Shown: piece after piece, positions 53,695 through 59,304 of the stretch
Numbering within the stretch: position 1 is the first letter of the stretch
Layout of the letters: every line of letters begins with the position of its first letter
Source of the DNA: a virus
DNA: 62,580 nucleotides
IMG/VR virus record: IMGVR_UViG_3300025759_000093
Coordinates: 1-62,580 of that record
Reading direction: 5' to 3' (one strand)
Made by a program: the position numbers and the translations under genes
Notes under the pieces: generated by a model
The model's input: the letters and a program-made list of their open reading frames with translations, nothing else
The model's database searches: none
Told to the model about the DNA's origin: nothing

Positions 53695-53754
53695 TAGCCG
53701 ACGGGTATATAAATACTTGGGAAAGAGGTGAGGTTCGACTCCTCACTCGGTTAC
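53695..53754 (+). ncRNA. tRNA-like structure lacking normal D/anticodon arms
   Basis: The noncoding stretch 53635-53809 contains a foldable element. A 7-bp closing stem TAGCCGA (53695-53701) / TCGGTTA (53747-53753), containing one G-U pair, is directly continuous with a 6-bp hairpin GTGAGG/CCTCAC whose loop is TTCGACT, a textbook tRNA T-loop, in the coaxial position a T-arm would have. Between them only 26 bases (53702-53727) replace D and anticodon arms, with a possible GTAT/ATAC stem. No CCA and no anticodon with U33 can be found. A second upstream pairing, ACTCGTT/AATGAGT (about 53658-53690), may extend the structure. Confidence 0.4.
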
Positions 53755-53786
53755 AAACTAAATACTATCCAAAGTGGATAATATAA
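53754..53786 (+). promoter_or_regulatory. promoter-like composite motif, copy 4
   Basis: CAAACTAAATACTA, eight bases, GGATAATATA; one base differs in the 14-base box (ACTA for ACGA). It begins at the base following the 7-bp stem of the tRNA-like element and precedes ATG 53810 with a leader of about 20 bases. Confidence 0.58.
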
Positions 53787-53809
53787 TAAACTAAATAAAA
53801 TTAATAACT

Positions 53810-54010
53810 ATGTATAATGTAAATAATCCTTCAAACTGGTCTTGGTCAAAAGCTTTTGACGAAATGGAAAAGACTGTAAATCAAGCTGAACTTACTCAGC
53901 AATGTATAAATCACGTTCTCAATTATCCCGGAGAAGCTAATGGTGTCTTCATGACATTAAGTAAATCTCAACAAGATGATGTGTATGAACTACTAAATCA
54001 AGTGCTATGA
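53810..54010 (+). CDS. small early protein
   Basis: A 66-residue acidic protein, mostly helical (WSWSKAFDEMEKTVNQAEL; SKSQQDDVYELLNQVL). No domain recognised. It starts 20 bases after motif copy 4 and its end overlaps the next start by four bases (ATGA), so both are translated from one transcript. Confidence 0.6.
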   Translation: MYNVNNPSNWSWSKAFDEMEKTVNQAELTQQCINHVLNYPGEANGVFMTLSKSQQDDVYELLNQVL

Positions 54011-54213
54011 ATAATCTAAATACTACAATAGACAAAATAGCAATGTCAGAATTTGACATGCACTATTATCAACTCGGTGACAATGAGAAACAATGGTGTC
54101 ATGATGAAATGGTGAATAATCCAAAGTGGCTAAAGAAAGATTGGGAAGATCCATTATTTTGTGTAGCTGATAAGTGGAAAGCTGGTTTACCAATATATAA
54201 AACTTATAAATAA
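54007..54213 (+). CDS. small early protein
   Basis: A 68-residue protein rich in Trp, Tyr and Asp (EKQWCHDEMVNNPKWLKKDWED), starting in an ATGA overlap. The high aromatic content suggests a compact protein-binding module. No family is recognised, and no membrane segment or signal peptide is present. Confidence 0.58.
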   Translation: MNNLNTTIDKIAMSEFDMHYYQLGDNEKQWCHDEMVNNPKWLKKDWEDPLFCVADKWKAGLPIYKTYK

Positions 54214-54232
54214 ACAAATAAAAACAAATAAT

Positions 54233-54391
54233 ATGATAGATAACTATGAATTTGAAATATACTATGGTGACATTGAAGAACCACTATATTTAACTAATGA
54301 TAAAAACTATATTTGCGATGAAATGAGAGATTTCATGGAAGAATTAGGAATAATAATGAATGAAGTAATATATAAAGTAGAAAAAATATGA
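54233..54391 (+). CDS. small acidic early protein
   Basis: A 52-residue acidic protein, ATG 54233 to TGA 54391 with an ATGA overlap to the next gene: EFEIYYGDIEEPLYLTND, then helical DEMRDFMEELGIIMNEVIY. Strong negative charge is common in early inhibitors that mimic nucleic acid, but no target can be inferred. Confidence 0.55.
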   Translation: MIDNYEFEIYYGDIEEPLYLTNDKNYICDEMRDFMEELGIIMNEVIYKVEKI

Positions 54392-54645
54392 ATAAAATAA
54401 TATTAACAATTGGAGTAGCAAGTTCTTTACTAGCTTCTCCTGCAAAAAAAGATGGTACAATAGTAAACTCAGTAGAAAGAAACAAATATCTACTAAGTGA
54501 AGCTATAAACAATATCCAAGATATGAAAGAGTGGATGCAGAGTGATGTAGACAAAGATAATATAATTACAGATTTAGGTGAATATTATATTGAATATCTT
54601 AATGAAACTGAAGATATGTTACTTGAGTTTTCTAATACAAAATAA
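54388..54645 (+). CDS. small exported early protein
   Basis: An 85-residue protein with an N-terminal signal-peptide-like stretch (KIILTIGVASSLLASPA, cleavage probably near residue 18-19). A mature acidic helical part follows (YLLSEAINNIQDMKEWMQSDV; YYIEYLNETEDMLLEF). The last codons (ACA AAA TAA) form the beginning of motif copy 5. Probable periplasmic location; function unknown. Confidence 0.6.
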   Translation: MNKIILTIGVASSLLASPAKKDGTIVNSVERNKYLLSEAINNIQDMKEWMQSDVDKDNIITDLGEYYIEYLNETEDMLLEFSNTK

Positions 54646-54672
54646 ATACGACAACTAATGGATAATAACAAT
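54638..54672 (+). promoter_or_regulatory. promoter-like composite motif, copy 5
   Basis: CAAAATAAATACGA, eight bases, GGATAATAA, then ATG exactly six bases after GATAAT. An earlier ATG at 54658 is formed by the motif itself (AATGGATAAT), which is why the longer reading of the next gene is rejected. Confidence 0.62.
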
Positions 54673-54921
54673 ATGAAATACATAAACACAGACAACTTAA
54701 CAGCAATCAATTATGGTGACGGTGAAATCAAACTCATGATCTTCAACAAACATAAATCTCCTTATGGTTACTCACCTCGCGACTTAGTTGTCTCACTGTT
54801 CAGTGTTTCAATAAAAGAATTTACGTACAACTATGTACAGTCGGAAGTAGACAAAGTGTATTCTACTTTCAACTATGATGAAATACACGAACTAATAACT
54901 AAAATAAATAACAATGACTAA
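54673..54921 (+). CDS. small early protein
   Basis: An 82-residue protein starting at ATG 54673 next to motif copy 5. Sequence: beta-like KYINTDNLTAINYGDGEIKLMIF, then PRDLVVSLFSVSI and a C-terminal helix. No domain recognised. The last bases overlap the next gene by eight. If transcription starts at the motif, this mRNA has practically no leader. Confidence 0.6.
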   Translation: MKYINTDNLTAINYGDGEIKLMIFNKHKSPYGYSPRDLVVSLFSVSIKEFTYNYVQSEVDKVYSTFNYDEIHELITKINNND

Positions 54922-55078
54922 AACTCTTAAAAAAATAGCAATATACCTAACAGAGTGGCACATGTTAAAAATATATGCTACCGTAATGACTACAGCTTTC
55001 TTATGTATTTGGATTCCAACTATGTTTATAGCTATCAAAAATGTAATAATGCAAGTAATCTTACCACTATTTAAATAA
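54914..55078 (+). CDS. 54-residue membrane protein
   Basis: ATG 54914 to TAA 55078, overlapping the previous gene. A basic N terminus (TKTLKKIAIYLTEWH) is followed by a strongly hydrophobic region (residues 20-52, including VMTTAFLCIWIPTMFIAI). It would sit in the inner membrane. Small early membrane proteins often affect superinfection or host transport; nothing specific can be read here. Confidence 0.55.
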   Translation: MTKTLKKIAIYLTEWHMLKIYATVMTTAFLCIWIPTMFIAIKNVIMQVILPLFK

Positions 55079-55079
55079 T

Positions 55080-55313
55080 ATGAAACTAACTAACGAAGAA
55101 AAAGACGAAATTACTTGGAGAGTGGTTGACTCACTATATGAAAAACTAGCTAACGAGTTAGAATATGAACTTGAAGATCATAATAACTTTACAGAAACTA
55201 ACGATGAATTTCTAGATTTATTCAATGAAATGACTATAAAAATAGTAAAATATATGAGAAGTGAACTGTTCTCTCCAGGAACAAGTGAAGACTTAGAACT
55301 TTATAAAAGATAA
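55080..55313 (+). CDS. small acidic early protein
   Basis: A 77-residue, Glu/Asp-rich helical protein (EEKDEITWRVVDSLYEKLANELEYEL), starting one base after the previous stop. No cysteine or membrane part. Unrecognised; the amphipathic helices suggest an oligomer or a protein-binding inhibitor. Confidence 0.57.
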   Translation: MKLTNEEKDEITWRVVDSLYEKLANELEYELEDHNNFTETNDEFLDLFNEMTIKIVKYMRSELFSPGTSEDLELYKR

Positions 55314-55316
55314 AAT

Positions 55317-55487
55317 ATGACAGAACAACAAGCAATTGAAGCAATCGCTAATGATATACAGGATGGTATCTACGGTTGGACACAGAAATGTGGAACAGAG
55401 TGGCAGAAGTGGACATATTCACTAATGCAAGCAACAAAAATATATAATGGTGAACTAATAATAGACTTAGAAAATGGAAGCAATTGA
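55317..55487 (+). CDS. small early protein
   Basis: A 56-residue protein, ATG 55317 to TGA 55487: TEQQAIEAIANDIQDG, then aromatic YGWTQKCGTEWQKWTYSL and a C-terminal beta-like IYNGELIIDL. It overlaps the next gene by 14 bases. Unrecognised; single Cys, no membrane segment. Confidence 0.53.
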   Translation: MTEQQAIEAIANDIQDGIYGWTQKCGTEWQKWTYSLMQATKIYNGELIIDLENGSN

Positions 55488-55650
55488 TAGATCTCACGAG
55501 TGGGAAGGCGCGTTTGAAGACGCTAAAACTAAAAAAGCAGTAATGTTTCTAATGATAGAAGAAGTTACAACAAGCACTCCTAATGATCAAGAATTAGGCA
55601 AAAGAATAAGAAAAATAATAAATAACTACAAAAGAAATGAAGACAATTAA
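55474..55650 (+). CDS. small early protein
   Basis: A 58-residue protein, ATG 55474 to TAA 55650, overlapping genes at both ends. It begins MEAIDRSHEWEGAFED, has a hydrophobic-helical middle (KKAVMFLMIEEVT) and a basic C terminus (KRIRKIINNYKRNED). Unrecognised; it might be a small DNA-binding helical protein by charge alone. Confidence 0.53.
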   Translation: MEAIDRSHEWEGAFEDAKTKKAVMFLMIEEVTTSTPNDQELGKRIRKIINNYKRNEDN

Positions 55651-55780
55651 ATTTTACCCAAGTAATAGATCAATAATAAGATTAGACGGCAAAATGTATA
55701 AAGGTTATACAATTGGAAATATACCTGATGATATTCAAGGATGGTTTAACTATAAAGGATTAACGTTTGTTACAAATTAA
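55637..55780 (+). CDS. small early protein
   Basis: A 47-residue protein, ATG 55637 to TAA 55780: KTIKFYPSNRSIIRLDGKMY, then YTIGNIPDDIQGWFNYKG. Predicted as a small beta fold. Its last codons (ACA AAT TAA) form the start of motif copy 6, so the end of this gene and the next promoter-like element coincide. Confidence 0.55.
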   Translation: MKTIKFYPSNRSIIRLDGKMYKGYTIGNIPDDIQGWFNYKGLTFVTN

Positions 55781-55807
55781 ATACGATTACTATTGGATAA
55801 TATATAC
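55773..55807 (+). promoter_or_regulatory. promoter-like composite motif, copy 6
   Basis: CAAATTAAATACGA, eight bases, GGATAATATA, and ATG 55808 exactly six bases after GATAAT. A TTG at 55793 inside the motif is not considered a start. Confidence 0.62.
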
Positions 55808-56041
55808 ATGAATACAACAACAATACAAACAAAAGCATGTAAATGTGGCAAAGAGCTACATCCAGTAAGAATTAAGTACGGTTATAACACTTGTGTTAGC
55901 TGTAGCAACGTAGAGCGTTATGGTTGCGCTCCAGTTATCAACCATAAAACTGGCAATAGTATACAAATACTTAGTCGTGAAGATGCTATTAAAATAGCAA
56001 AACTAACTAGACGTAAAGGTTATGGTACTATGCTAAGATAA
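55808..56041 (+). CDS. small zinc-ribbon-like protein
   Basis: A 77-residue protein with a CKCG pair and, about 20 residues on, CVSCSN, an arrangement that can bind one zinc, followed by YGCAPVINHKTGNSIQILS and a basic C-terminal helix (IAKLTRRKGYGTMLR). The GCAPVINHKTGN segment recurs in small phage proteins from memory. It probably binds nucleic acid or a protein. Starts at motif copy 6; followed by the first structured leader. Confidence 0.6.
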   Translation: MNTTTIQTKACKCGKELHPVRIKYGYNTCVSCSNVERYGCAPVINHKTGNSIQILSREDAIKIAKLTRRKGYGTMLR

Positions 56042-56161
56042 CGGGCATGAGTGTGATGCTGTAACTCGACCTAAAAACATACGAGCGTTAACTCGCGAAA
56101 TAGTGCCTTACAATTTAAAATAAGGTCAGCTCATACTTAATCGGTATGGGCTTTTCGTGGT
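56042..56161 (+). promoter_or_regulatory. structured leader / attenuator-like element, copy 1
   Basis: A 120-base noncoding stretch between two early genes. Its 3' end forms AGCTCATAC (56128-56136) / GTATGGGCT (56144-56152), a 9-bp stem with one G-U pair, then TTT and CGTGGT directly before ATG 56162. Upstream, CCTTA/TAAGG (56106-56125) forms another stem. Further up, CGAG at 56082 can pair with CTCG at either 56065 or 56092, mutually exclusive options. The 3' stem has a sequence- and structure-matched partner at 58099-58126. Confidence 0.6.
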
Positions 56162-56332
56162 ATGAGTAAACAACAACAAACAATTACCAAACAACTACAA
56201 AACTTGTACTCTTGGACACAATTCTATCAAGAAGTTGGTAATAAAGATCAAATAAGAAAGTGTCAAACTCAAATCGCCGAGTTAAAAAAGGCGTATAATC
56301 AATTAAAATCTAATAAAAATGGCAAAAAATAG
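56162..56332 (+). CDS. small early protein behind hairpin leader
   Basis: A 56-residue polar protein, Lys/Gln-rich helical (QQTITKQLQNLYSWTQFYQEVG; QIRKCQTQIAELKKAYNQL), ATG 56162 six bases after the U-run of the leader hairpin. Overlaps the next gene by 14 bases. Coiled-coil potential; function unknown. The unusual start context suggests its translation may depend on opening the hairpin. Confidence 0.57.
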   Translation: MSKQQQTITKQLQNLYSWTQFYQEVGNKDQIRKCQTQIAELKKAYNQLKSNKNGKK

Positions 56333-56687
56333 AACGCTAAACGAAATTAGACAATCAAAAGAGTATCAAATAGCTAAACATAATGCAGATTTACAAGCAG
56401 AAGTAGCTAAAAATACTAATAAAAACCCTAATGTAACAACTTCTAATCCTTTTGAACACGAAGAAGTAGATAAAACTGTTGATCAAATTGTAGAAGACTT
56501 ACAACCTGTAATATATGATACTATATTTGAACTAATTTGTAATGAAATGAGTACAAAATATGTATTTGACTCATCAGAATACTTAACTGAAGCAGGTTTA
56601 GAACTATTTGAAGACGAATGGTTCGAGTTTTATCATGAAAATCATGGTAAAATAATGCATAAACTAATGCTTTGCTACAAAACTTAA
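56319..56687 (+). CDS. acidic early protein
   Basis: A 122-residue protein: basic N-terminal 25 residues (KNRTLNEIRQSKEYQIAKHN) followed by an acidic helical body (FEHEEVDKTVDQIVEDLQPVIYD; LFEDEWFEFYHENHG). No domain recognised. It starts inside the previous gene and ends four bases before the next, so is part of the same operon. Confidence 0.58.
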   Translation: MAKNRTLNEIRQSKEYQIAKHNADLQAEVAKNTNKNPNVTTSNPFEHEEVDKTVDQIVEDLQPVIYDTIFELICNEMSTKYVFDSSEYLTEAGLELFEDEWFEFYHENHGKIMHKLMLCYKT

Positions 56688-56691
56688 AATA

Positions 56692-56889
56692 ATGAATAAA
56701 TTTAACGGAATGGAGTCGAAACTTATAATCGACGCACTTGACTGCTACGTAACGCAGGTAGAAAAAGATATATTAGAATTAGAAAAAGATGGTAAAAGAT
56801 CTATATTTGCACCAGGTTTTTATACTAATATATCAAAAGAGTTAAAAGACAAAGTAAGATCTATGACTAAAAAACAAATTACAAACTAA
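56692..56889 (+). CDS. small early protein
   Basis: A 65-residue helical protein (ESKLIIDALDCYVTQVEKDILELEKDG; KELKDKVRSMTKKQITN), one Cys. The last codons ACA AAC TAA belong to motif copy 7. Not recognised; might pair with the neighbouring acidic protein as they are co-transcribed. Confidence 0.56.
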   Translation: MNKFNGMESKLIIDALDCYVTQVEKDILELEKDGKRSIFAPGFYTNISKELKDKVRSMTKKQITN

Positions 56890-56916
56890 ATACGAACACT
56901 AAAGGATAATATAAAC
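56882..56916 (+). promoter_or_regulatory. promoter-like composite motif, copy 7
   Basis: CAAACTAAATACGA, eight bases, GGATAATATA, ATG 56917 exactly six bases after GATAAT. This copy equals the consensus of the 14-base box. Its first bases are the final sense codon and stop of the upstream gene. Confidence 0.66.
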
Positions 56917-57138
56917 ATGTTATACGATAAATTAAAACCACATATCAAAGCCAAGATGAAAGAAAATGCTGAAGAGTATGAATCTGTAAATTGGCTACTT
57001 GATAAACTTAAAAACAAAGACCATTACTCTGACTTAACTATTGAGCAGATAAGATCTATTTGTACATTTGGCGATGTATGGTATTACGATCTTACGCAAA
57101 AAGAGTTAATATGGGGTGATTGGCTAATAAAACAATAA
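56917..57138 (+). CDS. small early protein
   Basis: A 73-residue protein: basic helix (YDKLKPHIKAKMKENAEEYESV), then DLTIEQIRSICTFGDVWYYDLTQKELIWGDWL. Aromatic C-terminal part. Unrecognised. Starts at motif copy 7, so its transcript would be leaderless or nearly so. The next gene's ATG follows two bases after the stop. Confidence 0.57.
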   Translation: MLYDKLKPHIKAKMKENAEEYESVNWLLDKLKNKDHYSDLTIEQIRSICTFGDVWYYDLTQKELIWGDWLIKQ

Positions 57139-57140
57139 AT

Positions 57141-57491
57141 ATGAACGAAGAACAACTAGCTTTAGATACATTAAAAGCACTAGGTGCTAAAGATACATCA
57201 AGTCCATCTCAAATAAAAAGAGGTACAACTTGCTTTACATTACCGACAGGTGACTGCATATCTGAACATAAAACAGGTTATATTAGAAAAAATATACTAA
57301 ACAAAAATGGTAGTATTTACACCTGTTATCAGCTAAATCCACAATATAAATCCTCTCACAAAGTTATTTCATGGAATGGAAAACTATATGAGTTCGATAC
57401 AAACAAAAGAATGCTGATAAACAATAGAGCTGAAAGGCTAAAAAGACTTGTATTATATACTATTAAGCAAATAAACAAAGCAAATGGATGA
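57141..57491 (+). CDS. basic early protein
   Basis: A 116-residue basic protein from ATG 57141 (a TTG at 57120 overlaps the previous gene and is less likely). It has EEQLALDTLKALGAKD, a beta-like KRGTTCFTLPTGDCISEHKTGYIR segment and a C-terminal basic helix (RAERLKRLVLYTIKQI). Two or three Cys. A nucleic-acid-binding role would fit the charge; no family recognised. Confidence 0.57.
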   Translation: MNEEQLALDTLKALGAKDTSSPSQIKRGTTCFTLPTGDCISEHKTGYIRKNILNKNGSIYTCYQLNPQYKSSHKVISWNGKLYEFDTNKRMLINNRAERLKRLVLYTIKQINKANG

Positions 57492-57573
57492 TGACAAGCG
57501 AGACTTAGCGTTAATACTGTTTGGATTAGCGCTAATACTTTACACAATTTTACTAACTACTAACTTAATTTAA
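57484..57573 (+). CDS. 29-residue membrane micropeptide
   Basis: ATG 57484 to TAA 57573, overlapping the previous gene by eight bases. DDDKRD at the N terminus, then one hydrophobic helix (LALILFGLALILYTILL). Single-pass micropeptide, likely inner membrane. The overlap architecture matches the other operon members, but at this length chance cannot be excluded. Confidence 0.45.
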   Translation: MDDDKRDLALILFGLALILYTILLTTNLI

Positions 57574-57578
57574 CAAAA

Positions 57579-58028
57579 ATGGAATCAAAAGAACCAACAA
57601 ACGAAAAAATAATAGAAGCCGTAAAAAGTTATTATGGCTTAAAAATAGATGAAAATGCTTACGATAATGCAGATATTTATGCTTATGAAGAAAACACTGT
57701 AGACGGTTACTCTGTATATGTAGTAGCTCACGACATGAGAAACGTAAGTATATGCGAAGATGTGTATTATTACGATAGTGATGTACCATCAGCTATTATG
57801 GAGATGATAAGATATTCAAATGGACATTGTACATTATATGCAGATGACTATTTTCTAGATGATATATACTTTGACGATATGTTACTAGAAGAATTTTCAG
57901 AAATAGCAGATAAGATATATGACGAAATTATGAATGAAGACAGTGATTATAACTTTGACATGGCAGAACTGCAATGGCTAAAGGAAGAATTTACTGAATC
58001 AGAAGAAATTAATCAGACTGTTAGTTAG
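57579..58028 (+). CDS. highly acidic early protein
   Basis: A 149-residue protein with very high Asp/Glu/Tyr content (DENAYDNADIYAYEENTVDGYS; YADDYFLDDIYFDDMLLEEF). A central beta-like portion includes YSVYVVAHDMRNVSICEDVYYY. The charge resembles DNA-mimic inhibitors of host nucleases or restriction enzymes, but this is composition only; there is no known anti-restriction motif. It ends just before the second structured leader. Confidence 0.58.
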   Translation: MESKEPTNEKIIEAVKSYYGLKIDENAYDNADIYAYEENTVDGYSVYVVAHDMRNVSICEDVYYYDSDVPSAIMEMIRYSNGHCTLYADDYFLDDIYFDDMLLEEFSEIADKIYDEIMNEDSDYNFDMAELQWLKEEFTESEEINQTVS

Positions 58029-58132
58029 TTAATAGTAGTTTAGTTTCCACGATAAACTGTCGTCTTAAACACTAAGGGAGTAGATATTAAGACAGGTCAG
58101 CTCGTACTCAAAAGGTACGGGCTTTTCGTGGT
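58029..58132 (+). promoter_or_regulatory. structured leader / attenuator-like element, copy 2
   Basis: A 104-base noncoding stretch. The 3' hairpin AGCTCGTAC (58099-58107) / GTACGGGCT (58115-58123) is followed by TTT, then CGTGGT and ATG 58133, as in copy 1. Relative to copy 1, one A-T pair has become a G-C pair by changes on both arms, evidence that the stem itself matters. Upstream a perfect 7-bp stem GTCTTAA (58062-58068) / TTAAGAC (58087-58093) replaces the CCTTA/TAAGG of copy 1, and AGTTT/AAACT forms a further small stem. Confidence 0.62.
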
Positions 58133-58348
58133 ATGAATACAATAAACATGATGAAAGCATTTATGTTACTAGGTGATCTAGATGCTACAAGCACAGAAAA
58201 GTTAAGCGATGCAAGAGTTGCTTACAAAGAAAGAATAGCTTTTGCTACAATGAGAGCTAGTATACCTGATTGGCAACCACCAAGCAACTGGAATAGTTTA
58301 ACTAACAAACAAAAACTAGACAGACTTGATAAGTTACAATCAGTATGA
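58133..58348 (+). CDS. small early protein behind hairpin leader
   Basis: A 71-residue protein starting at ATG 58133 directly after leader copy 2. Met-rich helix (INMMKAFMLLGDLDATS), basic middle and PDWQPPSNWNSLTNKQKLDRLDKL. Overlaps the oxygenase start by four bases (ATGA), so a hairpin switch here would also govern the oxygenase. Confidence 0.57.
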   Translation: MNTINMMKAFMLLGDLDATSTEKLSDARVAYKERIAFATMRASIPDWQPPSNWNSLTNKQKLDRLDKLQSV

Positions 58349-58959
58349 ACTATAAAATAGAAGAAAATATAATACCTTCTTGGGCTGTTAGCTATTTGCA
58401 AAAATACACTGAAGAAGCTATACGAAAAACTCAACCATATTTAGGCCAACCAAAAGAAAATGGATCTGGCGCTTATTGGGGTGGTATTGATATGGCTTCA
58501 AGTTTACCTATTGCAAGTGCTAATGAAAACGCTATGTTGTTTTCTGTATATACTTCTAACTTTATGTATGACTTAATTACTAAGTATATACCAAAGCCGT
58601 ACTTATTTAATGATCAAATAGTAGTGAAAAATAAAGATGTTAATATGCCTTTTCAACCTCACTATGACAATCAATATGGCCCTTTTCCTGATGACAAAAG
58701 CCTCTTAACTATAAATTGTATGTTAGTTTTAGATGATTTTACTGATGAAAACGGCACAATTGAAGTACTTGACAACAATAAATGGGTAAGTTTATACCCT
58801 AAAACAGGTGATATAGTATTAATAGAAGGTAACTGTGTACACAGATCTTCTCCTAATACAACAGATAAACCAAGAAGAGCATACTTATGTGTGTATTCTA
58901 ATAAATCAATAGGTAAAAACTTTCAAAAAGGTTTTTATTACGAAGCGTTTACAAACTAA
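58345..58959 (+). CDS. 2-oxoglutarate/Fe(II) dioxygenase, PhyH-like
   Basis: A 204-residue jelly-roll oxygenase. Iron ligands: His106 and Asp108 in QPHYDNQ, distal His166 in NCVHRSSPN; Arg177/Arg178 (KPRRAY) for 2-oxoglutarate. Additional PhyH-like features are NCMLVLDDFTDENGTIEVL and KTGDIVLIEGN. Hydroxylates an unknown small molecule, protein or base. Translationally coupled to the small upstream gene; the stop codon region (ACA AAC TAA) begins motif copy 8. Confidence 0.78.
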   Translation: MNYKIEENIIPSWAVSYLQKYTEEAIRKTQPYLGQPKENGSGAYWGGIDMASSLPIASANENAMLFSVYTSNFMYDLITKYIPKPYLFNDQIVVKNKDVNMPFQPHYDNQYGPFPDDKSLLTINCMLVLDDFTDENGTIEVLDNNKWVSLYPKTGDIVLIEGNCVHRSSPNTTDKPRRAYLCVYSNKSIGKNFQKGFYYEAFTN

Positions 58960-58986
58960 ATACGATAACTAACGGATAATATTAAT
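58952..58986 (+). promoter_or_regulatory. promoter-like composite motif, copy 8
   Basis: CAAACTAAATACGA, eight bases, GGATAATAT, ATG 58987 exactly six bases after GATAAT. Last copy before the replication and transcription genes at the right end. Confidence 0.66.
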
Positions 58987-59304
58987 ATGAAAGAAGATGC
59001 AATCGAAAAATTAGCTCAACTATTATTTGATAAAATAATGGAAAAGCAAGAAGATGCTGATGCAGAATATGCAGAGCAAATACAAAAACTAGTTAGTCAA
59101 GGCTATACTATATCTGATATTACAAGTAATAAAACAGATGAGTTAGGTTTAAACGCTGAAGAAAGACTAGTAGGCGAACTAGCTAGACTGCAAACAATCA
59201 TGATGATCTTTGAAGACAAAGAAGAATATGAAAAAGCAGCAATGATACAAAAGAAAATAGAAAAAATAAATTTTAAATTAAATCATGGAAGTGGAAAATA
59301 TTAA
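58987..59304 (+). CDS. UVR-motif-like helical protein
   Basis: A 105-residue acidic helical protein. The C-terminal part reads ARLQTIMMIFEDKEEYEKAAMIQKKIEKI (residues about 70-98; key EDKEEYEKAAMIQ), matching the UVR helical hairpin found in UvrB/UvrC and other proteins (L-x(7)-EDYExAAxxRDxI type). It overlaps the ligase gene by 20 bases. Probably a protein-protein interaction module linked to replication or repair. Confidence 0.6.
   Translation: MKEDAIEKLAQLLFDKIMEKQEDADAEYAEQIQKLVSQGYTISDITSNKTDELGLNAEERLVGELARLQTIMMIFEDKEEYEKAAMIQKKIEKINFKLNHGSGKY

Noticed and set aside
53641-53760. A normal tRNA gene
   Set aside because: Acceptor-like stem and T-arm exist, but there is no D-arm, no anticodon loop with U33, no CCA, and the total length is only 60 bases.
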